A stretch of DNA of 64,000 nucleotides. Origin: Spartinivicinus poritis. Lineage in GTDB: Bacteria > Pseudomonadota > Gammaproteobacteria > Pseudomonadales > Zooshikellaceae. How positions within the stretch are numbered: the first letter of the stretch is position 1; each line of letters begins with the position of its first letter. The notes under the pieces are model-generated. The model ran no database searches and had not been told where the DNA came from. It worked only from the letters and a program-made list of their open reading frames with translations. Position numbers and translations under genes: made by a program. The stretch covers positions 1-64,000 of the forward strand of contig NZ_JAPMOU010000008.1 of the NCBI RefSeq assembly GCF_028858535.1, in the 5' to 3' direction. Of this stretch, positions 46,339 to 54,880 are shown piece by piece.

Positions 46339-47409
46339 ATGCAGTATAAGGAAATTATTGAGTTTGACACAATCAGTGCCGATGAATTTTATGAAAATTA
46401 CTTTCTAAAAAATACGCCATGTGTTGTTAGAAAAGGAGCCACTCACTGGCAAGCCACGAAAGTGTGGGAGGATGATAACTATTTGCGTAAAATAGCAGGT
46501 AATCGCCAAGTGTTTCAGACCACTTCAGTGCGAGGTGATTTAGGTTTTGATCACCAGTCGCCAATCAGTCAGGTACGTTTTTCGGATTTTTTGGGTGTTT
46601 ATCAAGAAAATCCACGCCTTTATGTAAATGACTCCAATATGCCATCTATTTTAGTACAAGATTTAGGCACTCACTCTATGCTGGAAGGATTTAAAAAAGT
46701 CGAGCCTTATGAAATGCGAGTGGGGATGTTTATGGGGGCAGGAGAGCAGCTGGCACCACTTCATTATGATGATGAAGAAAATATTTATGTGCTGATTAAT
46801 GGGCAGAAAGAATTTTTATTGTTTGATATTGCCGATTTTAACAGTATGTACCCTTGTGATAATGCATTTTTACCTGATTTTTCCCTAGTAGATCTTGATA
46901 ATATTGATTATAAGCGGTTTCCTGCTTTAAAAGCAGTAAGCTGCTATCAAGTGAAGCTTAATGCAGGGGATATATTGTTTGTACCTGGGTATTGGTGGCA
47001 TGCAGTAAAAGCACTTGGGCGCTCAATCGCATTATCCTGGGTGCGTCTGGATCGGCGTGGTCAGTTTATGGCATTTGAAAAATTGGTGCGTAATGATGTA
47101 TTTCCTACGGATAAAAAATGTTTGGAAAATATGTTAGATAATCCCGATGAGACAATTATCAGTACATGGGCTGCACTAGGTACAGACTCTATTTTAGAGA
47201 ATGATTTGTTTGAAACCTACCTTAGATTAAGTTTATTGTATGTCCATTCTAGCCAGCAGAAAGAAGATGTATACCCTATAGAACAAGAATTCCAGCGTCT
47301 GCGTCAGCCTGTGTTTGATATATTACGACGCAATGAGCATAAATATAGCTATCCTGTTCTGTATTTAATGCAAAATTTCTTTCGTGTCAATCTTGGTTTA
47401 TTTAATTAA
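46339..47409 (+). CDS. cupin-8/JmjC-like Fe(II)/2-oxoglutarate oxygenase 1
   Basis: This 356-aa protein has the FIH/JMJD5-like cupin-8 pattern. The N-terminal blocks are NTPCVVRKGATHW and the DFLGVYQ region. The iron motif is H142-Y-D144 (PLHYDDEEN), then NGQKEFLLFDI and the distal ligand His221 in GDILFVPGYWWHAVKALG. Such enzymes hydroxylate protein side chains using 2-oxoglutarate and O2. The C-terminal ~100 residues are a helical extension. It is the first of four consecutive paralogues, with the next gene starting five bases after its stop codon. The substrate is not known from sequence. Confidence 0.85.
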   Translation: MQYKEIIEFDTISADEFYENYFLKNTPCVVRKGATHWQATKVWEDDNYLRKIAGNRQVFQTTSVRGDLGFDHQSPISQVRFSDFLGVYQENPRLYVNDSNMPSILVQDLGTHSMLEGFKKVEPYEMRVGMFMGAGEQLAPLHYDDEENIYVLINGQKEFLLFDIADFNSMYPCDNAFLPDFSLVDLDNIDYKRFPALKAVSCYQVKLNAGDILFVPGYWWHAVKALGRSIALSWVRLDRRGQFMAFEKLVRNDVFPTDKKCLENMLDNPDETIISTWAALGTDSILENDLFETYLRLSLLYVHSSQQKEDVYPIEQEFQRLRQPVFDILRRNEHKYSYPVLYLMQNFFRVNLGLFN

Positions 47410-47413
47410 AATC

Positions 47414-48379
47414 ATGCTAACTAAAATACCTATTGCAATAGATGAAGTAACAGACATACAGCCTGCAGCATTTAAAAGCCAGTATGTAGATGGCCATCGA
47501 CCATTGATTATCCGTGGAGGAGTGAGTCACTGGCCAGCCATGCAGTGGAACAGTAATGAATATTTGCTAAAAATAGCAGGTGACCAGAGAGTGAAAGTAG
47601 ATGTTTTTCCTTTATCTAAACAGGGAAAAATACTATTAGAATCTGGTAGTGAAGAAGTAATGTCAATAAAAGACTTTACTATGAAGTTTTTTCAAGAAGA
47701 CTGCTATCATTATATATCGGATCAAAATTTACCGCCACCGCTTTATCAAGATCTAAATGAGCACTGTGTTTCCTCCGTTTTTCCTGTTGAGCGGCGGCGG
47801 ACATTTTGGTGGGGTAAAAACGGTCAGAAATCATTCCTTCATTATGATGATAATGAAAATTTTATGTGTCAGTTTGATGGGGAGAAGGCATTTTTACTAT
47901 TTGATATTACAGATTTTGACTATTTGTACCCCAAAGATGAAACTGAATATCGCTCCTTAGCAGATTTGGAACAGCATGATTCTAACCAATTTCCTCTTTT
48001 GGCAAAGGCTACCCCTTATGTAGCACGTATAAGCCCAGGAGATGTACTTTATGTACCCTGTTATTGGTGGCACCAGGTTAAGTCCTTTGGCCGTAATATA
48101 GCCGTCTCTTACATTATTAATGAGTCGATGGAGCAGCGGGTACGAGTAACAGGTAAGTTAATTGAAGCAGGGGCATTGCCAGTATCAGATTCAATTCGAG
48201 ATGATCTTCTTAATATTATTGGATTAGATGAAACGCCTTCCCGGCGAAATGCATTGTTAAAGAAGTATCATAGAGAATACCAACAGCAACAAGGGAAATC
48301 CTATTATCCTCATAGTATTTTTCACCGCCTAATTGAAGAAAACTTATTAGATATTCTTTATGGACATGCAACTTACTGA
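47414..48379 (+). CDS. cupin-8/JmjC-like oxygenase 2
   Basis: This 321-aa paralogue of the preceding gene has DGHRPLIIRGGVSHWPAM near the start. The iron motif is H143-Y-D145 (FLHYDDNEN), followed by GEKAFLLFDITDFDYLYP and distal His220 in GDVLYVPCYWWHQVKSFG. The triad is complete. I chose the ATG at 47414, four bases after the previous stop codon; an upstream GTG at 47384 overlaps gene 1 in another frame. Little ribosome-binding sequence is visible, so translation may be coupled to gene 1. Confidence 0.85.
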   Translation: MLTKIPIAIDEVTDIQPAAFKSQYVDGHRPLIIRGGVSHWPAMQWNSNEYLLKIAGDQRVKVDVFPLSKQGKILLESGSEEVMSIKDFTMKFFQEDCYHYISDQNLPPPLYQDLNEHCVSSVFPVERRRTFWWGKNGQKSFLHYDDNENFMCQFDGEKAFLLFDITDFDYLYPKDETEYRSLADLEQHDSNQFPLLAKATPYVARISPGDVLYVPCYWWHQVKSFGRNIAVSYIINESMEQRVRVTGKLIEAGALPVSDSIRDDLLNIIGLDETPSRRNALLKKYHREYQQQQGKSYYPHSIFHRLIEENLLDILYGHATY

Positions 48380-48402
48380 ACTCACAATAGGGAGTTATAT
48401 TG

Positions 48403-49350
48403 GTGTTAAGAGTCAGTGATTTAAATATTAAGGGATGTAAGCTGGAACCTGTAGATAGTGTTAACACTATTTCAGCGAGTACATTTAATCGAGATTATAT
48501 CGCTCAAAATCGGCCATTATTGATCAAAGGAGGGGTTGCTCACTGGGATGCGCTGCCATTATGGAATAATGAATACTTAAACAGAAATGCCGGCCATAAT
48601 GTAGTTGATATAGAAACATCCCGCGATCAATTTGAAGGGCGTTTATTTGATGATGCAGAAAAAGTATGGATGCCTTTTTCTCGTTTCCTTGAGCGTTTAA
48701 CATTGCCATCAGGGGAAACAGACTATTTTGTAGGAAGCTGGTTATTTCCTACGCTTGCTGCTGATGTACCAGATATTTCCGCCTTTAAAGCATTTAACAT
48801 GGCTATAAAGCGTCGGATGATTATGTCTCGTGGTGGAAATAGGATTGCGTTGCATTATGATTGGTATCAAAATATGTTGTGTCAGGTGGCAGGATACAAG
48901 CGCTTGGTGTTAATAGATATTGTTGATACTCCATTTCTCTATCCTCTCAGTAGCCCTGTTAACTACTCACCTGTTAATGTACAAGATGTTAATTGGAGCA
49001 CTTATCCTGAGTTTTGTAATGCAACCATTTTTCAAGCTGACATAGAGCCTGGTGATGTATTGTATATGCCTATGCTTTGGTGGCATGCTGTTGAAAGTAT
49101 TGATCGCAATATAATGATTTCCCAATCATTTTATGATACTGATAGAGACTTACTATTTATTCTGAAAAAAATGCTAGCACTTGGACGTTTAAACCTTGCA
49201 GAAAAACAGATGAATGATGTATGGGCTGTATTAGAAAGTGATCTCAATGATAACGAGAAAATACGTGCTGTTCGTCGTCAGGCAAATAACCAGTCTTTAG
49301 GTGACGTGAAAAGAATATTTGCTCATCGTCAGTTGATATTTAAAAAGTAA
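48403..49350 (+). CDS. cupin-8/JmjC-like oxygenase 3
   Basis: This 315-aa enzyme has the same plan as the two before it: NRPLLIKGGVAHWDALPLW, H151-Y-D153 (ALHYDWYQN), GYKRLVLIDIVDTPFLYP and distal His228 in GDVLYMPMLWWHAVESID. The iron triad is intact. The acidic run after HYD found in enzymes 1 and 2 (DDEEN, DDNEN) is DWYQN here, so the substrate groove may differ. The start is the GTG at 48403 (or TTG three bases earlier), behind GGGAG at 48390-48394. Confidence 0.82.
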   Translation: MLRVSDLNIKGCKLEPVDSVNTISASTFNRDYIAQNRPLLIKGGVAHWDALPLWNNEYLNRNAGHNVVDIETSRDQFEGRLFDDAEKVWMPFSRFLERLTLPSGETDYFVGSWLFPTLAADVPDISAFKAFNMAIKRRMIMSRGGNRIALHYDWYQNMLCQVAGYKRLVLIDIVDTPFLYPLSSPVNYSPVNVQDVNWSTYPEFCNATIFQADIEPGDVLYMPMLWWHAVESIDRNIMISQSFYDTDRDLLFILKKMLALGRLNLAEKQMNDVWAVLESDLNDNEKIRAVRRQANNQSLGDVKRIFAHRQLIFKK

Positions 49351-49379
49351 AAAGTGTATGTTTGAAGTGTATTGATAAA

Positions 49380-51095
49380 ATGAAAAATAAAAAAAGTAAC
49401 ACAGGGAATATCGTTAGTAATAAAGGCCTGGATATTCTCAATTGCCTGTATGGTGGTCATGAAATCTGCCGTATTGACATGCCAGTAAAGGGAGACAGGC
49501 TTACTCAACAATACCTTCTTCCCCGCCGACCTGTGATTGTGAGAGGGATAACGACACAATGGCCTGCATTAGAAAAATGGAGTTTTGAATGGTTTGAAAA
49601 ATGCTTTGGTAATATTTTTACTAATATGTTTGCCAATGGTAACGAAGGAGAAGCTAGGCAAGTACGGCTTAAGCATTTATTTAGTCGGATGACGAGTGGC
49701 GAAACTTTATATTCTAGTCTTTATGTAAGGGAAATGCTGCCTTTAATTAGCCAAGATTATCCTATAGAGAATAGTTTCTTGGGTGATCACCAATTCAACT
49801 GGTTGCTTGATTTGCCAAAAACTATTCATGGTGAGATGAATGTAATATTCATTGGTAATAAAGGCACAGGCATTAAAAACCATCAAGACAGTATGGGAAC
49901 CCATCTGTGGTCGGCACAAATCTGTGGGCGTAAACGTTGGTTGATCAGTCCTCCTGAAATGATGCCTTATTTGGCTGAAGGGGAAGCAAGCTGGTTAGAA
50001 AGAGAACAATCAATAGCAAAATACCCTGAGTTTGCTGAGGCTGCCTGCTTGGATTTTGTGCTAGAACCAGGTGAAATTTTATTTTTACCTGTGGGCTGGT
50101 GGCATCAAACAATACTATTGGATGATTCTATTTCCATTACGCAAGACATCGTTAATGAATCTAATATTGATCATTTTGAGTATGAGTTAGAGCGCAGTTA
50201 TGGAGTAGATCCAAAAATTGCAAACTTTCATAAAGCTAGTACAAATTTTCGGTGTAAGTGGCAGCAGCAATTACCTAAGCGGGCTACCCAATCCATTGAG
50301 CGTATGAGTGGTGATATTAGCTTTGATCAATTCCTGGAAAACTATCTTATCCCTCATAAGCCTGTTGTATTACAGGGCTGTATTGATGAGTGGCCTGCAC
50401 TGTCAAAATGGAATGTGGAATACTTTAAGAAGCATTTTGGTAGTGTATTTATTCAATACTTTCAAAACCGTGATGATCAAAACAAACATATACGGTTAAA
50501 GAATTTTTTTGAGACACCATTTGATGTCCCTCATTATGCTATGTGGTGCTTAGATGACTTTGTGAGATTACTTAAGGATGATTTTAAGCCCTTATCATTA
50601 TTAGATAATAGCGAAAAAGACTGGACATTTGATTTACCTGAAAAAGAGCGTAATGCACTTACATGGCTATTCATGGGATTAAAAGGTTCTGGTATTGGTA
50701 ATCACAGTGATCGTTTGGGTCAACATGTTTGTTCTGCACAAATTGTTGGTCGTAAGCGTTGGCTGTTACACCCTCCTGAGGATTACCGGTGGCTGAATTA
50801 CAGTGATAAAAGTGTTGATTTGGTTAACCCAGACTATATAAACTACCCACTTTATAGAAATGCTTCACCCGTAATAGATTTTATATTAGAGCCGGGTGAA
50901 GTACTTATTTTACCGGATGGCTGGTGGCATCAAACAGTAATTTTAGAAGACTCTATTTCTTTAAGTCATGACTTTGTTAATGCTTCAAATATTGACTCAT
51001 TTATTAAGCGTTTGCGTGAAAGAAAAGGAGATGAATATTTAAAAACAGTAGAAATACAACCAATATTAAATAAATGGAAAGTATACCCAATGTGA
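49380..51095 (+). CDS. tandem double JmjC-domain oxygenase (JMJD6-like motifs)
   Basis: This 571-aa protein contains two complete cupin-8/JmjC domains in tandem. Domain 1 (about 30-280) has H168-Q-D170 (IKNHQDSMGTH), CGRKRWLISPPE and distal His242 (LPVGWWHQTILLDDSISI). Domain 2 (about 300-560) has H442-S-D444 (IGNHSDRLGQH), VGRKRWLLHPPE and His517 (LPDGWWHQTVILEDSISL). The GRKRW..PP and GGWWH-type blocks are closer to JMJD6-type enzymes than to oxygenases 1-3. Both sites look active. The ATG at 49380 is chosen over a TTG at 49362. The last codons lie inside the terminal repeat of a family A MITE-like element. Confidence 0.85.
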   Translation: MKNKKSNTGNIVSNKGLDILNCLYGGHEICRIDMPVKGDRLTQQYLLPRRPVIVRGITTQWPALEKWSFEWFEKCFGNIFTNMFANGNEGEARQVRLKHLFSRMTSGETLYSSLYVREMLPLISQDYPIENSFLGDHQFNWLLDLPKTIHGEMNVIFIGNKGTGIKNHQDSMGTHLWSAQICGRKRWLISPPEMMPYLAEGEASWLEREQSIAKYPEFAEAACLDFVLEPGEILFLPVGWWHQTILLDDSISITQDIVNESNIDHFEYELERSYGVDPKIANFHKASTNFRCKWQQQLPKRATQSIERMSGDISFDQFLENYLIPHKPVVLQGCIDEWPALSKWNVEYFKKHFGSVFIQYFQNRDDQNKHIRLKNFFETPFDVPHYAMWCLDDFVRLLKDDFKPLSLLDNSEKDWTFDLPEKERNALTWLFMGLKGSGIGNHSDRLGQHVCSAQIVGRKRWLLHPPEDYRWLNYSDKSVDLVNPDYINYPLYRNASPVIDFILEPGEVLILPDGWWHQTVILEDSISLSHDFVNASNIDSFIKRLRERKGDEYLKTVEIQPILNKWKVYPM

Positions 51096-51207
51096 AGGGT
51101 TTTTAGGTGAGGCCATCAAGTGACGAAGCCCCATGAGCCTATATTAATAGGTGATTGGGGTGAGGAATGAAGATAACAAAACCTAAAAATGATTCGCGAC
51201 GGGTATA
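51082..51207. repeat. palindromic MITE-like element, family A, copy 2
   Basis: This 126-bp relative of 19383-19509 has terminal repeats TATACCC...TTTTTAGGT and ACCTAAAAATGATTCGCG...GGGTATA. The central hairpin reads CCCCA...CCTAT-ATTA-ATAGG...TGGGG. The stem sequence differs from copy 1 but pairing is kept. Its left end encodes the last residues and stop codon of the double JmjC gene and separates it from the oxidoreductase gene. Confidence 0.8.
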
Positions 51208-51257
51208 TATAAAGATAAGTCTATGTTCAAAGATGAAAGTTTAAAAGGTGTTGTAAA

Positions 51258-52385
51258 TTGAATGTAGCTATAATAGGTGCTGGCATTTATGGATGCCATT
51301 TGGCATTAAGTTTAAAAAATAATAATATCAATATAGATCTATATGATATGGCTGATGATATATTTGCCGGTGCATCAACGTATAATTCATTTAGAATACA
51401 TAAAGGCTATCACTATCCACGTTCAAGTAAAACTAGAAATCTTTGTAAAAAAGATGAAGCGGAGTTTGTTGCTCGCTATGCTGAGTTAGTACAGCCTGAA
51501 TCGACGAACCCAAAGATATTTTGTGTTGCAAGTGATAGCTGTACACTCATTGATTTTGAAACAATGAAAATTATCATGAGGGGTGCTGGACTACCTTTTG
51601 ATGAGTTGTCTTTACAGCAACTTAAATACTATGGTTTTGAAAATATTGAAGGGGGCTTCATCGTAAATGAGTCTATATTGCTTGTGGATAAGGCAAAAAA
51701 ATGGTTTAAGGATCAATTAGAAAAAGCTGGGGTTTGTTTAAAACTGAATACTTACCTCAGTGAGGTTCAGCAGAGGTCTGCTATTGAATTAGAGGTTGCA
51801 GGAAAGGTATATGACTTTGTAATTAATTGTACATATAACCAGTCCATCCATTATAACTCACTAATGTATAAATACCATTATGATTTATGTTTTTCTTTAG
51901 TCGTTGCCAGTAAGCTTAATGAAGTATATAAAAAGCCATATAGTTTTGGAATATTTGATGGGGCCTATCCAAGTTTAGAGCCTTTTGGTTATAATGATTT
52001 GCCAGATAAATATGTCAGGTATACAGGAACTAATTTGTTTCAACTATTTCATGTTAAATATACTAGCATTAAAAAATACAATAACATTCATGAGGCAAGA
52101 AAAGCATATAATAAGCCGCTTAGTTCATCAGAGCTAAAGGCTGTTACAAAAAAAATGTTAGATCATACCTGCTATTTTTACCCAAAATTTAATCATGAGT
52201 TTGAAATTATTGATTATACTCTTTCTTTAAAAACAAAAGTTGATGACCTTTCAGATAATCGGCCGCTCATTGTTTGTCAGGATTTCTCGAAACATCGCCG
52301 GCTAATTCAAGTTTTTTCATCCAAGCTGACTTCTGTCATAAGTGCAGAGAGAGCTGTTAAGAATATAATTACTAAAGAATACTAA
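51258..52385 (+). CDS. FAD-dependent oxidoreductase (DAO-like)
   Basis: This 375-aa flavoprotein has an N-terminal dinucleotide-binding motif GAGIYG at 7-12 with the acidic residue after the second strand (DLYDMAD). The DAO-type block FRIHKGYHYPRS is near 50, a second nucleotide-contact segment (YDFVINCTYNQS) lies mid-chain, and C-terminal LSLKTKVDDLSDNRPLIV completes it. It probably oxidises an amine or alcohol. The start is a TTG at 51258 with AAAAGGTG upstream; no in-frame ATG precedes the FAD motif. Codon use is more A+T-rich than in the flanking core genes. Involvement in the JmjC pathway is inferred from position and strand. Confidence 0.75.
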   Translation: MNVAIIGAGIYGCHLALSLKNNNINIDLYDMADDIFAGASTYNSFRIHKGYHYPRSSKTRNLCKKDEAEFVARYAELVQPESTNPKIFCVASDSCTLIDFETMKIIMRGAGLPFDELSLQQLKYYGFENIEGGFIVNESILLVDKAKKWFKDQLEKAGVCLKLNTYLSEVQQRSAIELEVAGKVYDFVINCTYNQSIHYNSLMYKYHYDLCFSLVVASKLNEVYKKPYSFGIFDGAYPSLEPFGYNDLPDKYVRYTGTNLFQLFHVKYTSIKKYNNIHEARKAYNKPLSSSELKAVTKKMLDHTCYFYPKFNHEFEIIDYTLSLKTKVDDLSDNRPLIVCQDFSKHRRLIQVFSSKLTSVISAERAVKNIITKEY

Positions 52386-52617
52386 ACTTTATGCCTATAT
52401 GAAATCACTGTAAGAGGCACCTATAGTTAAATGTAACGATTAGAAAGTTACTGGATCAGCTTATAGTACCTTGGTACTGTAAGTGTGCTTATTTTATTAG
52501 ATGTTTTGAGTTTCTTATTGATAATAAGTTGGTTATAGGTATGATAGTCGACTGTTTGAAAAAAGGGTTAGTCGGTAAAGCCAGTACTTGATTAAGTGGA
52601 AGGACTTGAAAAGTCAA

Positions 52618-53223
52618 ATGAAAAAAGCCCCAATACAGCTTGCAGATCGTCCTGAAAATCCTGATTTATATTGGGATTTATCAGCACTACATAATAAGAA
52701 AAAAGCAATTAGCTTTTTTAAGCATGTTTCTACAGGCTTTTGTGTTTATAGCCCTTCCGTTGCAAAGCTATATAGTAATTTTGAAGTGATACTGTCAAAT
52801 ATGGATCGAAGTGGTTTGATCGTGTTGCCTAATCCTTATGCATTTCATGATACGTTTAACCGAGTCAGCGACGTTTCAATTAAACAAACAGGTATTTCGT
52901 TATTTCCTGGAGAGGCGATTAATAGGGCAGGGTTTATCGTTAGCATTCCTGTTGGTAAGCAACGCAGAAATCATCATTTAGAGCTAGAAGTTGCAGTAGG
53001 ATTTCTCGATAGACTATATAAAAAGCGTTATGGCACGCCGTTTCTGCCTGTATTGGTTAATGGTGACTTAAAAGAATTTAGGTCACAAACGCCTTATTTA
53101 CACCTACATCGATTTGACCCCAAATCACTTACCGAGTTTAGTGAATTTGAACGTAATGATATCTGCAGTACGATTAGGGATCGTTTTTCAGATATTATGG
53201 TTAACAGTGCATACATTAAATAA
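52618..53223 (+). CDS. unrecognised 201-aa protein at the end of the JmjC cluster
   Basis: The protein is soluble, mixed alpha/beta, without signal peptide or TM helix. Motifs include RPENPDLYWDLSALHNKK near the start, SGLIVLPNPYAFHDTFNR in the middle and TPYLHLHRFDP towards the end. I cannot assign a family. The ATG at 52618 lies 13 bases after GGAAGGA; a TTG at 52588 is in frame. The 232-bp gap from the oxidoreductase gene contains no repeat or gene. It shares strand and A+T-rich composition with the oxidoreductase. Confidence 0.6.
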   Translation: MKKAPIQLADRPENPDLYWDLSALHNKKKAISFFKHVSTGFCVYSPSVAKLYSNFEVILSNMDRSGLIVLPNPYAFHDTFNRVSDVSIKQTGISLFPGEAINRAGFIVSIPVGKQRRNHHLELEVAVGFLDRLYKKRYGTPFLPVLVNGDLKEFRSQTPYLHLHRFDPKSLTEFSEFERNDICSTIRDRFSDIMVNSAYIK

Positions 53224-53264
53224 AGTTATTTCACTTTATATATACTACTTGTACAGCTTCGTTA

Positions 53265-54812
53265 TCATTGCTTTGGTTGTTTTATCTGCTCGGAATGATA
53301 GGAAAACAGCTTTTCTATCAAAGCAGGATCATCAAAATACCGTTCGCCAATAAATGCAGTGGCATGATGCCCCCATTGGCGCATAGTGCCTGCAGAGGGT
53401 ACCCCTGATGGCCAAAAGAGCCAGCGCTCTGGGCGTTCAGTCCCTTTGATAAACCCTGCATTGTCAAATAGATTTTTTCGTTGTTGAGGGCTAATCGCTA
53501 GGCTACGCAAATTGTCGTATGGTTTGAGCTGGTAAGTATGCATTGCTGATATAGGGAAGTGGCCTACCCCAAGTACCCAGTGATCAATACTATTAACTGC
53601 TACAACAGCAGATTGTAAAGTAGTTGATGATAATTTGTGTTTAACTGTGGGAATAGTGTTAGTTGGCTTTTGAATAATTAGAGGAGGCTCTAGCTGACCG
53701 GAAGTTGGCTTGGCAACTAATCGGTCTGATACTGGCATGAATGTGTGATAACAGCCACAGGAATGGATGGTGTCGTATAATAGAGGGATACCATCTGTAT
53801 CAAGAGTTACCCGCCAAATTACCCCATCAATATTGCCTGCTAGAATATCAAACCAGTGATTTGCAGGGCGCTCAGAAAACCAAATAAAATAATTGAGTTG
53901 CAATAAATGCTGCCCTTGTATTGTGGTATAAGATGGGCGCCAATAAACAGTGGTTTTTTCTGGACTAATAGACCACTGGTTATTTTGCCACACAGGGGTT
54001 CCTGGTAAATCAAACTGGCCTTGCTGTTGAATAGCCCAATGGGGGGCAAAAGATTGGGCTAGTTGCTCCAGTTGAATGGTAGACAGTTGTGGTAACTTTA
54101 ATGGATGCTGTTTGCTTGCCTTAGTTAGCCATTGCTTTAATCGCTTTGGGTTGATGGGTTGGTGATTTTTACTTCTAGGTTGGCCAGAGGGGTGGTTGGA
54201 TAAAACAGCAGTCGCACTTGGCTCAGGGCTGTAAACCTGCATTGCTCCAGTTAACGGTTGGTTAAACTGTTGATGAACATCTTCATGCCACTTTTTTATC
54301 CCTGGCACCAAAAAATACTGAGTAATCGGATATATTCCTGCAATCTGAGCCCATTGTTGATATGCATTGGGTGGTACCATTTGTGTTAACTGAGTGAAAA
54401 AGTACTGATTATTCACTAGCTTTTCGGCATGTTTAGCAAGGCAGCTATTTACATATTGATGCCAAGGGTGAGGGGTTTGCCCAGTTAAATTAGCAATTTC
54501 TACTTGCCATTTGGTTTGATTAACCCTGATCAATTCATTAAGCCAGGCCTGTTGCTGAGTAGGTGTTTTTATATGTGTAACAAGGCTTAATAGAAAGCGG
54601 TTGATACCTAAATAGGCTGTGCCTGGAATGGGGTGCAACTGTGCATCCTGAACATTAGCTTGAACAACTTGCTTATGTAGAAGGGCTAAGCCTGCCTCAC
54701 AGGTCAAGCCAGCCAACTGAACATCAGGCAATGGTTTCACTGGCTGAGGCTTAATAGCTGCACAGCTAGTAAGAGTTAATAAGGTAACCAGAAAAAAAAC
54801 ACGACACCACAT
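53265..54812 (-). CDS. lipoprotein of unknown function (515 aa)
   Basis: The lipobox LLTLTS|C is near residue 17. The mature protein has a helical N-terminal half and a beta-rich C-terminal half with HSCGCYHTFMPVSDR, which contains a Cys-Gly-Cys and histidines that could bind metal. A C-terminal RPERWLFWPSGVPSAGTMRQWGHHATAFIG-like block lies in a Trp/His-rich region. I do not recognise the family. I chose the ATG at 54812 behind CAGGTG; an in-frame ATG at 54833 lacks a site. It is convergent with the JmjC cluster and marks its right border. Confidence 0.7.
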   Translation of the reverse strand: MWCRVFFLVTLLTLTSCAAIKPQPVKPLPDVQLAGLTCEAGLALLHKQVVQANVQDAQLHPIPGTAYLGINRFLLSLVTHIKTPTQQQAWLNELIRVNQTKWQVEIANLTGQTPHPWHQYVNSCLAKHAEKLVNNQYFFTQLTQMVPPNAYQQWAQIAGIYPITQYFLVPGIKKWHEDVHQQFNQPLTGAMQVYSPEPSATAVLSNHPSGQPRSKNHQPINPKRLKQWLTKASKQHPLKLPQLSTIQLEQLAQSFAPHWAIQQQGQFDLPGTPVWQNNQWSISPEKTTVYWRPSYTTIQGQHLLQLNYFIWFSERPANHWFDILAGNIDGVIWRVTLDTDGIPLLYDTIHSCGCYHTFMPVSDRLVAKPTSGQLEPPLIIQKPTNTIPTVKHKLSSTTLQSAVVAVNSIDHWVLGVGHFPISAMHTYQLKPYDNLRSLAISPQQRKNLFDNAGFIKGTERPERWLFWPSGVPSAGTMRQWGHHATAFIGERYFDDPALIEKLFSYHSEQIKQPKQ

Positions 54813-54880
54813 TCTATACACCTGATATTGCATTGTTAGGGCACTATACCTGAAAGATTAACTGGCGTTTGTTATTTCCA

